Shown here one piece after another: positions 17,388 to 23,968 of a stretch of 32,514 bases of DNA. The translations under genes were made by a program, and so were the position numbers. Source of the stretch: Treponema sp. (GTDB lineage: Bacteria; Spirochaetota; Spirochaetia; Treponematales; Treponemataceae); contig JAGCTZ010000168.1 in assembly GCA_017963165.1 (NCBI GenBank), positions 1-32,514 on the forward strand. The letters are read 5' to 3'. Below the pieces are notes generated by a model that was given only the letters and a program-made list of their open reading frames with translations, was not told the origin of the DNA and did no database searches. The first letter of the stretch is position 1, and each line of letters opens with the position of its first letter.

Positions 17388-18158
17388 TTATACCAAAAAA
17401 GCTGCTATCAGACGTTCAACTGCTTTTGTTTCCAAAGGAGTTTTGCTGGTTTCCATTGTTATAATAAGGTTTTTGCCCGGGATAATTCCACATTTGGAGT
17501 ATTCTGAAAATCTTTGGGTCAGGTTGGCGGTGTATTCTAAATCATCCATTTTTCCGCAATGTTCCCAATAAAACTCCTGACGAGTACGTTTGTTCAGGCA
17601 GAAAAAGTCCGGGTGAATTATTACTCCATTTGATAATGGAACAGGGTATTCATAATGGTATGGCACTTTTTTTTCATTCAAAAGATTGGCAATTATTATT
17701 TCTGATTTTGAGCGGACTGCCTCTGCTTTTATTGTCTGATAGGTTCCATCTGGCTGATCCTTTTTTCTTTCAAACTTTTGGGATTGCCATTGCCGGGCAT
17801 AGGTTTCGTTATCAAGAAAGATGGGTTGCACCAGCTGTTTGCGAGATTGTGGGAGGTCTTTGTAGATTTGTTCCAGGTTGTCTGGTTTATAGACTACAAG
17901 AAAATTATTCATAGCCCTGATGGTTTTTAGCAGAGATGGCAGCAACTTTTTATAATAGTCTCTTTGGGCAATTTTTTGAGCTGTTGTTATATTCTTTTTG
18001 GAAATGTAGTGCCGCTTCCTGTTTTTTTCTATATAATATTGATAATATGTGCCCTTTTTCCTTATTCTGAGTTTTTCTTTTGGTGCTGATTTTACAAAGT
18101 CCTGCAACCTTCTTGCCAGATTTAAGAACTCATCCTGTTTTTGTTTAAGTTGTTCCAT
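17388..18158 (-). CDS. Uncharacterised protein with a PD-(D/E)XK nuclease-like C-terminal region
   Basis: A 256-residue cytoplasmic protein with a basic, helical N-terminal half (KEKLRIRKKGTYYQYY, then RHYISKKNITTAQKIAQRDY). The C-terminal half carries RSKSEIIIANLLNEKKVPY (Glu near 153), VIIHPDFFCLNK (Asp near 183) and FYWEHCGKMDDLEYT (Glu near 199), then GIIPGKNLIITMET. This spacing resembles PD-(D/E)XK nucleases, although a lysine right after the last acidic residue is not obvious (WEH). I recall similar unnamed proteins from gut Firmicutes and treponemes; their role is unknown. Its start faces a tandem palindromic array only about 90 bases away. The ribosome site AAAGGAGTTTTT precedes the ATG. 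Confidence 0.72.
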   Translation of the reverse strand: MEQLKQKQDEFLNLARRLQDFVKSAPKEKLRIRKKGTYYQYYIEKNRKRHYISKKNITTAQKIAQRDYYKKLLPSLLKTIRAMNNFLVVYKPDNLEQIYKDLPQSRKQLVQPIFLDNETYARQWQSQKFERKKDQPDGTYQTIKAEAVRSKSEIIIANLLNEKKVPYHYEYPVPLSNGVIIHPDFFCLNKRTRQEFYWEHCGKMDDLEYTANLTQRFSEYSKCGIIPGKNLIITMETSKTPLETKAVERLIAAFLV

Positions 18159-18247
18159 AAAAACTCCTTTTATATTGTTTCCAGTTTATCTTTCTTCCAG
18201 CAAGCAGAGAACCGCATGTTTTCGTAGTTTCTGGCATGTTGTTTGGG

Positions 18248-18906
18248 CACGCGATTCCAACCAGCACACACCTTTGATAGCTCACTGCAAACAACATGTA
18301 CACGCGAAAGACACTTCACTCATTGTTTCGCGTGTCTGACCAATGCATATTGCCGATTTCTTTACACGCGAAATGAACCACTCCCGCTGGTCCGCGTGTC
18401 TAGCAAGGTGACAACAAGATGAAATCACACGCGATTTTGTATTCAACTTCTGTTTCGCGTGTATGACAGTTCTTCTATGCCTGTTTCTATACACGCGTTT
18501 TCTTACAAAATCCTCTATTCGCGTGTCTTGCCAGTTCATGACAAATTGCATGAACACGCGAAAAACACCATGCTCGTTGTTTCGCGTGTCTTGCCAGGTG
18601 TCAGCAAGATGGAATTACACGCGATTCTACATGGTCGTAAAATATCGCGTGTCTGACAGCGCCCCCATACTTGTTTCTATACACGCGTAACACAATGTAT
18701 GCTCTGTTTCGCGTGTTTACATCGCCAACATACAGATTCTTTTACACGCGAAATATACATTCCCCACTGCTTCGCGTGTCTAGCCAGTTCATGACAAATT
18801 GCATGAACACGCGAAAAGCCACCACGCTCGTTGTTTCTCGTGTCTTGCCAGGTGACAGCAGGATGGAATTACACGCGGTTCCGAAAGGTCTCTGCATTCC
18901 GCGTGT
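18248..18906. repeat. Tandem array of CACGCG/CGCGTG palindromic modules, period about 63.4 bp
   Basis: Ten regular modules plus one degenerate module at the left. CACGCG starts at 18248, 18301, 18365, 18428, 18492, 18555, 18618, 18682, 18745, 18808 and 18872, so the spacing alternates 63 and 64. Each is followed 28 bases later by its reverse complement CGCGTG (29 bases in the ninth, where it is mutated to CTCGTG). Extended ends read ACACGCGAA and TTCGCGTGT, giving stems of 7-9 bp with loops of about 20. Linkers of 27-28 bases fall into a few related classes, and near-identical pairs recur 253 bp apart, so the array grew by segmental duplication. It is not coding: the period is not a multiple of three and stops fall in all frames. 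It lies upstream of the nuclease-like gene. Confidence 0.93.
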
Positions 18907-18929
18907 ATACCAGCACCGCCAGGTTGCTT

Positions 18930-19157
18930 AAATCTTGTAAGATGATTTTTTTCGTATGCATACCCATCCGAAAATTAATTTCTCTATATATAATATGTCC
19001 AAAAAAATTGACTTATTACAAAAAATTTGGGAAAAAGTTTAAAAAAATTGAAAAAAAATCATTTTTTGAGGAAATTTTTTTAAGAAACTGCAAAAAGGAG
19101 ATAAATATACAAAATTTATAAACTGGATTGCCACGTAAACTTACAATAACAGAGGCT
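18930..19157. other. AT-rich non-coding region with phased A-tracts (probable bent DNA)
   Basis: Homopolymer A or T tracts at 19001-19007, 19020-19025, 19032-19036, 19041-19047, 19051-19058, 19061-19067 and 19075-19081 have centres about 10 bases apart over the last five or six. That is the hallmark of intrinsic curvature. A TATAAT-like box is near 18989 and AAGGAGATA near 19097, but no start codon or credible gene follows. Nothing else was recognised. Confidence 0.6.
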
Positions 19158-19179
19158 CCCTTCGACAAGCTCAGGGACC
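19158..19179. repeat. REP-like 22-bp palindromic repeat
   Basis: An exact copy of the CCCTTCGACAAGCTCAGG element (see 9833), directly followed by a 21-bp tandem repeat that appears to be derived from it. Confidence 0.85.
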
Positions 19180-19180
19180 C

Positions 19181-19284
19181 CAAACTTTGTTTCAGGAATC
19201 ACAAACTTTATTTCAGGAACCACAAACTTTATTTCAGGAACCACAGGCTCTGCCTCAAGGACACCAGAACTACCTCATGAACCA
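19181..19284. repeat. Five-copy degenerate tandem repeat, period 21 bp
   Basis: Units start at 19181, 19202, 19223, 19244 and 19265 (the last is 20 bp). The second and third are identical, reading CAAACTTTATTTCAGGAACC plus A. Each unit ends in TCAnGnAnCA-like sequence that resembles the right half of the adjoining REP element. In one minus-strand frame the repeats read as heptads VPEIKFV, and the REP itself reads VPELVEG, but no start codon opens that frame. Confidence 0.8.
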
Positions 19285-19329
19285 CAGGAATCGTTTTAAG
19301 AAAGCCCGAAACAGATTCGAGATGACAAA

Positions 19330-19584
19330 CTACCACTTCTCCAAGGCACAATGAGCAGTTGCATGCCTTGCCCTGAACTGGACAAAGCAGCCGCATTCCG
19401 CACATGTCATTTCATTTAGAAGACGAGGGCACTCCCCGCAAATTGCAAGGCGGCGCTGTAACTCCTTGTCTCCGCAAAAGTCGGCAACAGGCTCAGCGGC
19501 TGCCATTTCTTCTACAAGCTCTGGAGTCATTTCCATAGAGGCAAGGTCTTTTTTTGATTCACAAACGGGACATGGGTCAGACAT
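19330..19584 (-). CDS. Small cysteine-rich DUF6171 family protein
   Basis: An 84-residue protein. It opens with CPVC, has an acidic, Glu-rich middle and ends with CGECPRLLNEMTCAECGCFVQFRA, then ALEKW. The CxxC and CxECGC arrangement suggests one or two zinc sites. This matches the short DUF6171 family, found mainly in Firmicutes and spirochaetes, with unknown function. There is no signal peptide, so it is probably cytoplasmic. The ATG at 19584 has no strong ribosome site and lies 20 bases from a REP palindrome. It may be transcribed alone, or after the GH51 gene, whose stop lies 53 bases upstream of this start. Confidence 0.78.
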   Translation of the reverse strand: MSDPCPVCESKKDLASMEMTPELVEEMAAAEPVADFCGDKELQRRLAICGECPRLLNEMTCAECGCFVQFRARHATAHCALEKW

Positions 19585-19604
19585 GAATACAACAGATATA
19601 GGGC

Positions 19605-19626
19605 CCCTTCGACAAGCTCAGGGACC
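19605..19626. repeat. REP-like 22-bp palindromic repeat
   Basis: Exact copy of the CCCTTCGACAAGCTCAGG element, located between the GH51 stop codon and the DUF6171 start. Confidence 0.85.
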
Positions 19627-19637
19627 CCTCAATGATT

Positions 19638-21113
19638 TTATTTTTTAATACTAACTGTCACAACACTGCGTGCAGGCATCTTTACAATAACTTCATTACC
19701 GGCCACTTCTACCTTGCACTTCTTTTCCACAACTTCATTTGGAGCATCAAAAGTATTCATGCTGTTCATAAGTTTACCGGCAAGAACAGTTGCTTCAGCA
19801 GCACTCACCTTCTTCAAACCATCAAGTTTTACAGTCACAGTGCGGGCCTTGTTCAAATCTGCATTTGTAAGAGTAACAGTATAATCGCCCTTCTTGTGAG
19901 AAGCAGAAGCTGTAACAGCATCAACAGTTGCATCATCAATACCAACAGTTTCTGTAGAAACAAAGCTTTCCAGATGAGTAGCATCCTGGTGAGCCTTGTA
20001 CATGTGGAATACATACCAGGTTGGAGTTTTAATCATCTTAGCACCTTCAGTCAAAACAGGAGACTGAAGAACATTTACAGCCTGCGCAATATTTGCAATA
20101 CGAACACGATCACAGTGATTATTAAAGATATTCAAAGTAATACCAGCCGCAAGAGCATCGCGCACAGTATTCTGCTGATAAAGGAATCCAGGATTTGTAC
20201 CCTTTTCAACAGCGTGCCAGGTTCCCCATTCATCAACAACAAGAGCAACACGCTTTTCAGGGTCATACTTATCCATAATCTTTCCGTGAGTTTCAACAAG
20301 ATGCTTCATCCAGCTGGCCTTGTTCAAACACAAATACCAGCGCTTTTCGTCAAACTCGGCAGCAGGAGTACGAGTATTCCAGTCAGGTTCAACAGTATAA
20401 TAATGAAGCGAAAGTCCATCCATAAATTGGGCTGCATTTTTCATCACAACATCAGTCCAGTTAAAGTCGCCGGCATTAGGTCCGCACGCAATCTTAAAAA
20501 TCTTATCTGGTCCATACTGACGCACATAAGTCTGATAACGGCGATACAAATCTGCATAATATTCAGGGCGCATATTTCCACCGCAACCCCAGTTTTCGTT
20601 ACCAACACAGAACAGCGGAAGCTTCCATGGAGCCTTGTGACCATTTGCCTCGCGGAGCTTACTCATAGGAGATTCTCCGCCAAAAGTAATATATTCAACC
20701 CATTCAGACATTTCTTGAACTGAACCGGAACCAACGTTTCCATTTACATAAGGCTTACAGCCAAGGGCTTCGCACAAGCCAAAGAATTCATGTGTTCCAA
20801 AGCTGTTGTCTTCTACTACGCCACCCCAGTGAGTATTAATCATCTTTTTGCGGGTTTCGTAAGGGCCTATACCGTCGCGCCAATGGTACTCGTCTGCAAA
20901 ACATCCGCCCGGCCAGCGCAGGTTAGGAATATCAAGCTCGCGGAAGGCCTCCACAACATCCTTGCGATAACCATTGATATTAGGAATCTTAGAATCTTTT
21001 CCAACCCAAAAGCCACCATATATACAACGACCAAGATGCTCGCTAAAGTGTCCGTAAATATCGCGATTGATTTTTTCTCCGTCGCGGTTGCAGTTTACAA
21101 GAACATAATCCAT
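19638..21113 (-). CDS. GH51 family alpha-L-arabinofuranosidase
   Basis: Intracellular retaining glycosidase that removes terminal arabinofuranose from arabinoxylan or arabinan oligosaccharides. Family 51 marks in order: [18 protein letters not shown] near the N-terminus, [20 protein letters not shown], the acid/base glutamate in [20 protein letters not shown], and the nucleophile glutamate in [10 protein letters not shown]. The C-terminal beta-sandwich includes [16 protein letters not shown]. There is no signal peptide; length 491. The ATG at 21113 is chosen because GGAGG stands eight bases upstream; an ATG at 21140 has none. A LacI-type operator precedes it, which fits control by sugar supply. 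It implies that the organism takes up plant-derived oligosaccharides. Confidence 0.95.
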   Translation of the reverse strand: MDYVLVNCNRDGEKINRDIYGHFSEHLGRCIYGGFWVGKDSKIPNINGYRKDVVEAFRELDIPNLRWPGGCFADEYHWRDGIGPYETRKKMINTHWGGVVEDNSFGTHEFFGLCEALGCKPYVNGNVGSGSVQEMSEWVEYITFGGESPMSKLREANGHKAPWKLPLFCVGNENWGCGGNMRPEYYADLYRRYQTYVRQYGPDKIFKIACGPNAGDFNWTDVVMKNAAQFMDGLSLHYYTVEPDWNTRTPAAEFDEKRWYLCLNKASWMKHLVETHGKIMDKYDPEKRVALVVDEWGTWHAVEKGTNPGFLYQQNTVRDALAAGITLNIFNNHCDRVRIANIAQAVNVLQSPVLTEGAKMIKTPTWYVFHMYKAHQDATHLESFVSTETVGIDDATVDAVTASASHKKGDYTVTLTNADLNKARTVTVKLDGLKKVSAAEATVLAGKLMNSMNTFDAPNEVVEKKCKVEVAGNEVIVKMPARSVVTVSIKK

Positions 21114-21149
21114 TAAAAGTCCTCCAAAAACCTGTTTCATGTGCCACAG

Positions 21150-21163
21150 GTTAAACGTTTTAC
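21150..21163. promoter_or_regulatory. Candidate LacI-family operator of the GH51 gene
   Basis: GTTAAACGTTTTAC is a 14-bp palindrome centred on AACGTT with one mismatched pair. It lies just downstream of a TATAAT box (21172-21177, minus strand), so it would cover the expected transcription start. AAACGTTT centres are typical of LacI-family sugar repressors. No such regulator is in the window. Confidence 0.6.
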
Positions 21164-21171
21164 TTAATTCT

Positions 21172-21177
21172 ATTATA
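21172..21177 (-). promoter_or_regulatory. -10 box for the GH51 gene
   Basis: TATAAT on the minus strand, about 58 bases before the start codon. A second TATAAT is at 21182-21187. No good -35 sequence was found at the usual spacing. Confidence 0.5.
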
Positions 21178-21186
21178 TCAGATTAT

Positions 21187-21210
21187 AAAAAAAATGCACG
21201 CGTTTTTTTT
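21187..21210. repeat. A8-TGCACGCG-T8 motif, first of a pair
   Basis: Eight A, TGCACGCG, eight T. A near copy (A6-TGCACGTG-T8) is at 21236-21257, 48 bp away centre to centre. On the minus strand each could form an A/T stem, so they may be two tandem terminators after the beta-barrel gene, or a pair of protein-binding sites upstream of the GH51 promoter. Confidence 0.6.
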
Positions 21211-21235
21211 GTATAAATGTATTTATTTATTGAAT

Positions 21236-21257
21236 AAAAAATGCACGTGTTTTTTTT
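21236..21257. repeat. A6-TGCACGTG-T8 motif, second of a pair
   Basis: It overlaps the stop codon of the beta-barrel gene (TAA at 21256-21258 on the minus strand). Reading the minus strand, A8, CACGTG and a T-run follow the stop, compatible with a weak intrinsic terminator. Confidence 0.6.
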
Positions 21258-22845
21258 AGAATTGATACATTACTCCAAGATTGACAAAACTGTTGTTTTC
21301 CCAGACCTTGAATTCGCTGTCGTCATTTCCACACCAGATGTACATTCCGCTTGCTGTGATTGTAAGATTCTGATCAGGCTTAAAGGCAAGCTTTGGCATT
21401 ACAACTAAGTCTTTCTTTTCAACACCGTACATTACTGTTACTTCTGGAGCAATTTTGTCGTTTGCAAATGATGTTGTGAAGTTAGCAACAATCTTGTTGT
21501 TAGTTGTGTCGTCAAGAACAAGAGTGCCTGTTTCCTGAACATTAAGATTTGCATTCCAGAAAGGAAGATCTATATCAAAACCGCCAAGCCATGCTACAGA
21601 ATCATTGTTTTCTGTAAGGTTATAGGCTGCTTCACCACGCAAATTAAAATGCCAGATTGTTGTAGATGCTTCCAAACCAAAGGTCTGTTTTTTATCGTAA
21701 GAAAGGAATTTCTGGTCATCCGAAACAGTACCTGTTGCAAGATATGTATCCAAAAATTCATTCATCTTTGATTGATCAATTGTTGGCTGCTTAAACCATC
21801 CGTTATAGTAGCTCAATCCTAAATCGACCTGACCAAGTGTTAAAGTTACACGACCACCAAACTGTCCGTATTTAAGTGTCTGTGTATTTGGATAAATCAC
21901 ATCTTTGTTTGAAGAAAGTGCACTTGCATTTGTAAGATAATACATGTACTTTGCACCAGCTGCTTGTAGTGTTGCAGTTGCCTGTTCATATTCGGCCTGG
22001 GCAGCTTCAAATGCAGTTTTTGATGCAGCAAGAGTTGCGGCCTTTTCTGAATCTAAAGGATTAGCCTGATATGCTGCGGCTGCCTTTTTATATGCTTCTC
22101 CTGCACTCTGATAAACGATACCTGCTGCTGTTGCCATGCCGCTTGCTTTTGTATAGCCTGTAAAAGCATCAGCAACCTTACCAGAAGCCATTTGTGTTAC
22201 AGTACCTGTAAGTGCGCCTACCTGTGCCGGAGTCCAGCGTCCGTTTGTTGCAAAACGATCTACAGGAAGGAACGGAGTATAAACACCTTCGATATTAATA
22301 TTTCCAACAGGAAGACTGTAAACACCACGAATCATCGGTGTGCTGATGCGGCGATCCAGATAATCAGGAATGATAAAATCTGAATAATCATCTGCATTAA
22401 AATTATCAAGAACATGAAGCTTGTCACCTTTACCCCAGACAATTTTCATTTTACCTGCTTCGAGTGTAAGGTTATTAAAATAACCACGGATTACTGCTTC
22501 GTCAATTACATCGACCGGATTATTTTTTATTGTTGTTTCGTCCAGCTTGAGTTTGAGTTCCATGTCCGATTTATTTCCGCTGTATTTTAAATCAAGTGAT
22601 GCAGAAGGAATTGCATTGATGTCAATCTTTTCTGCGCCGTCCTTGTCGTCTTTATCGCTTGTGTCTACATAAGCGCGTACATCTGTTTTTACAGTTCCGT
22701 TTACTTCGAGCTTTGTTGCTGAACCGGAAGAAGCATCGCTGCCAAATGAACCAAAATCATCAAAGCTGTCAAAGTCATCGGCAAAAGCAGTAGCACCCAT
22801 CATAAGGGCAGATGTTATTAAAATTATTTCGTGTATTTTTTTCAT
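21256..22845 (-). CDS. Outer-membrane beta-barrel protein, DUF1302-like
   Basis: A 529-residue exported protein. The signal peptide ends in GATAFA, and the mature protein starts at once with DDFDSFDDFGSFGSD. Alternating hydrophobic strands follow (AVIRGYFNNLTLEAGKMKIV, RGVYSLPVGNINIEGVYTPF, AYNLTENNDSVAWLGGFDID), and the chain ends in NLGVMYQF, a C-terminal aromatic barrel-insertion signal. The strands around AGKMKIVWGKGD and YLDRRISTPMIRG resemble DUF1302 barrels, which elsewhere accompany RND pumps and LolA-like carriers. Residues about 235-305 form an Ala-rich helical insert (AAAYQANPLDSEKAATLAAS), probably outside the barrel. It is the last gene of the pump operon. The ribosome site AAGGAGA is clear. 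Confidence 0.83.
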   Translation of the reverse strand: MKKIHEIILITSALMMGATAFADDFDSFDDFGSFGSDASSGSATKLEVNGTVKTDVRAYVDTSDKDDKDGAEKIDINAIPSASLDLKYSGNKSDMELKLKLDETTIKNNPVDVIDEAVIRGYFNNLTLEAGKMKIVWGKGDKLHVLDNFNADDYSDFIIPDYLDRRISTPMIRGVYSLPVGNINIEGVYTPFLPVDRFATNGRWTPAQVGALTGTVTQMASGKVADAFTGYTKASGMATAAGIVYQSAGEAYKKAAAAYQANPLDSEKAATLAASKTAFEAAQAEYEQATATLQAAGAKYMYYLTNASALSSNKDVIYPNTQTLKYGQFGGRVTLTLGQVDLGLSYYNGWFKQPTIDQSKMNEFLDTYLATGTVSDDQKFLSYDKKQTFGLEASTTIWHFNLRGEAAYNLTENNDSVAWLGGFDIDLPFWNANLNVQETGTLVLDDTTNNKIVANFTTSFANDKIAPEVTVMYGVEKKDLVVMPKLAFKPDQNLTITASGMYIWCGNDDSEFKVWENNSFVNLGVMYQF

Positions 22846-22866
22846 TTTCTTTGTCTCCTTGTTTTG

Positions 22867-23010
22867 TAGGTTCTAGGTTCTAGGTTCTAGGGGATAAAAA
22901 GGGGAAAGCCTTCCCCTCGCTCGCACTTCGTTGCTCGCTACCCCTTCACCTAGGGGTTCCACCCCTAAAACCCCGGCACCTAAAACCTAGCACCTAGCAC
23001 CTAAAACCTA
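22867..23010. repeat. Inverted-repeat element with TAGGTTC heptads, copy 1
   Basis: It fills the junction between the LolA-like gene and the beta-barrel gene. The left end has three TAGGTTC heptads followed by TAGGGG. The right end, read on the opposite strand, is TAGGTTTTAGGTGCTAGG and more of the same, so the two ends form a long imperfect inverted repeat. The centre is the GC-rich hairpin core also seen at 571-663. The first heptad on the minus strand provides the TAG stop codon (23008-23010) of the LolA-like gene. Confidence 0.88.
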
Positions 23011-23790
23011 CTTTCCTGTTGTTAAGAAATTCTGTGTGAATACTCTGTCTGGGAGTGGCTTGTCTACTTCAACCTTAAGAATCTTAAGTGTGGTGCTGTG
23101 TCCTGTCTGAACATTCTTGAGTTTGTTTTCCATAGGCATATCGTAGCCGTCGATTTTCTGAATGCTCAAAACTTCCAGAACTTTTACAAGCTTGTCGTTC
23201 TTGTCGTACATTTCTGTATGAACCGGATACATTGTTGCCTTGTCTACCCAAACCAGGCGGAAGTTGTACTGAGTTCCTTTTTTGTCGAACGGAACTTCTT
23301 TGATTACATAGCAGTCATAAGTAACTCCGCTTTCTACTGTGATAGATTCTTCGCGAAGATACTGGTGATCGTCTGCTGAAATATCGCGTGTAGAAAGATC
23401 GTCGTAAGTTGCATCTGAACCCATGAATGATTTAGAACCTTCGCTTGAGTTTACACGGCGAACAGATTTGAGCGATGGAAGATAAATGAACTTATCGTCA
23501 GGACCATTGTCGTTTGTAATCTGTAGGAAGCGTGTGTCCTTTACATTTGCAGGACCCTTAAAATCCATTACAACATAAGTTTTTCCGTCTGCTTCTTTTC
23601 CGTATTCAATAATCTGACGGTCTTCTTTTGTGCCGTCTTTATCCTGCAGACTCATAATTACCTGACTTCGGGAATAGCTTGGTTTTTTGAAGTCTGCTAC
23701 GGTTGTCATGATTTCAGTTCCTTTTGCATCGGCGAAAGCGAATCCATTTAATACAGCGAGTGCAGCCATAATTACAGTAATCTTTTTCAT
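23008..23790 (-). CDS. LolA-like outer-membrane lipoprotein-sorting protein
   Basis: A 260-residue periplasmic protein of the LolA_like group (outer membrane lipoprotein-sorting family). The cleavable signal ends in FAFA before DAKGTEIM. Family stretches: SQVIMSLQDKDGTKEDR, YVVMDFKGPANVKDTRFLQI, FIYLPSLKSVRRVNSSEGSK, FMGSDATYDDLSTRD and a C-terminal FTQNFL. LolA folds carry lipids or lipid-modified proteins through the periplasm in an unclosed beta-barrel. Sitting between an RND pump and an outer-membrane barrel, it is the likely shuttle of the system. The ribosome site AAGGAGA is at normal distance. The stop codon belongs to a repeat element. Confidence 0.87.
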   Translation of the reverse strand: MKKITVIMAALAVLNGFAFADAKGTEIMTTVADFKKPSYSRSQVIMSLQDKDGTKEDRQIIEYGKEADGKTYVVMDFKGPANVKDTRFLQITNDNGPDDKFIYLPSLKSVRRVNSSEGSKSFMGSDATYDDLSTRDISADDHQYLREESITVESGVTYDCYVIKEVPFDKKGTQYNFRLVWVDKATMYPVHTEMYDKNDKLVKVLEVLSIQKIDGYDMPMENKLKNVQTGHSTTLKILKVEVDKPLPDRVFTQNFLTTGK

Positions 23791-23809
23791 TTTATTTATC
23801 TCCTTATAT

Positions 23810-23968
23810 TTTAGGTTTTAGGTTCAAGGTTTCAGGTTCTAGGAGAGCCGGGCGTTGCGGGGCGGCGCTTGAGCCCCGCAGAGGGGGTAGCGTAAGACCG
23901 CTTCGCGGGCTGAAGCGAGGGGGAGACTTCCCCCCTCCTAGCACCTAGAACCTAGCACCTATAACCTA
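23810..23968. repeat. Inverted-repeat element with TAGGTTC-like heptads, copy 2
   Basis: It fills the junction between the RND pump and the LolA-like gene. The left end is a run of TTTTAGGTTTTAGGTTC-type units. The right end, on the other strand, is TAGGTTATAGGTGCTAGG and further heptads. The GC-rich centre is inverted and diverged relative to copy 1. The TAG stop of the RND gene (23966-23968) is the first heptad of the element. Confidence 0.86.

Noticed and set aside
18248..18906. CRISPR array
   Set aside because: The period fits, but no full-length repeat is conserved, the would-be spacers are related to each other, and no cas gene is nearby.
18248..18906. Integron attC sites
   Set aside because: Spirochaete integrons exist, but the GTTRRRY/RYYYAAC core sites are missing and no cassette genes lie between units.
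18049..19121. Several short ORFs of 60-96 codons within the array
   Set aside because: They arise from a repeat whose period is not a multiple of three, switch frames, and have no ribosome sites or conserved domains.
19181..19290. Heptad-repeat peptide VPEIKFV on the minus strand
   Set aside because: The frame has no start codon and is closed by stops on both sides after about 40 codons.
19632..20723. 363-codon plus-strand frame
   Set aside because: It lies wholly antisense to the conserved GH51 gene and has shadow-like composition.
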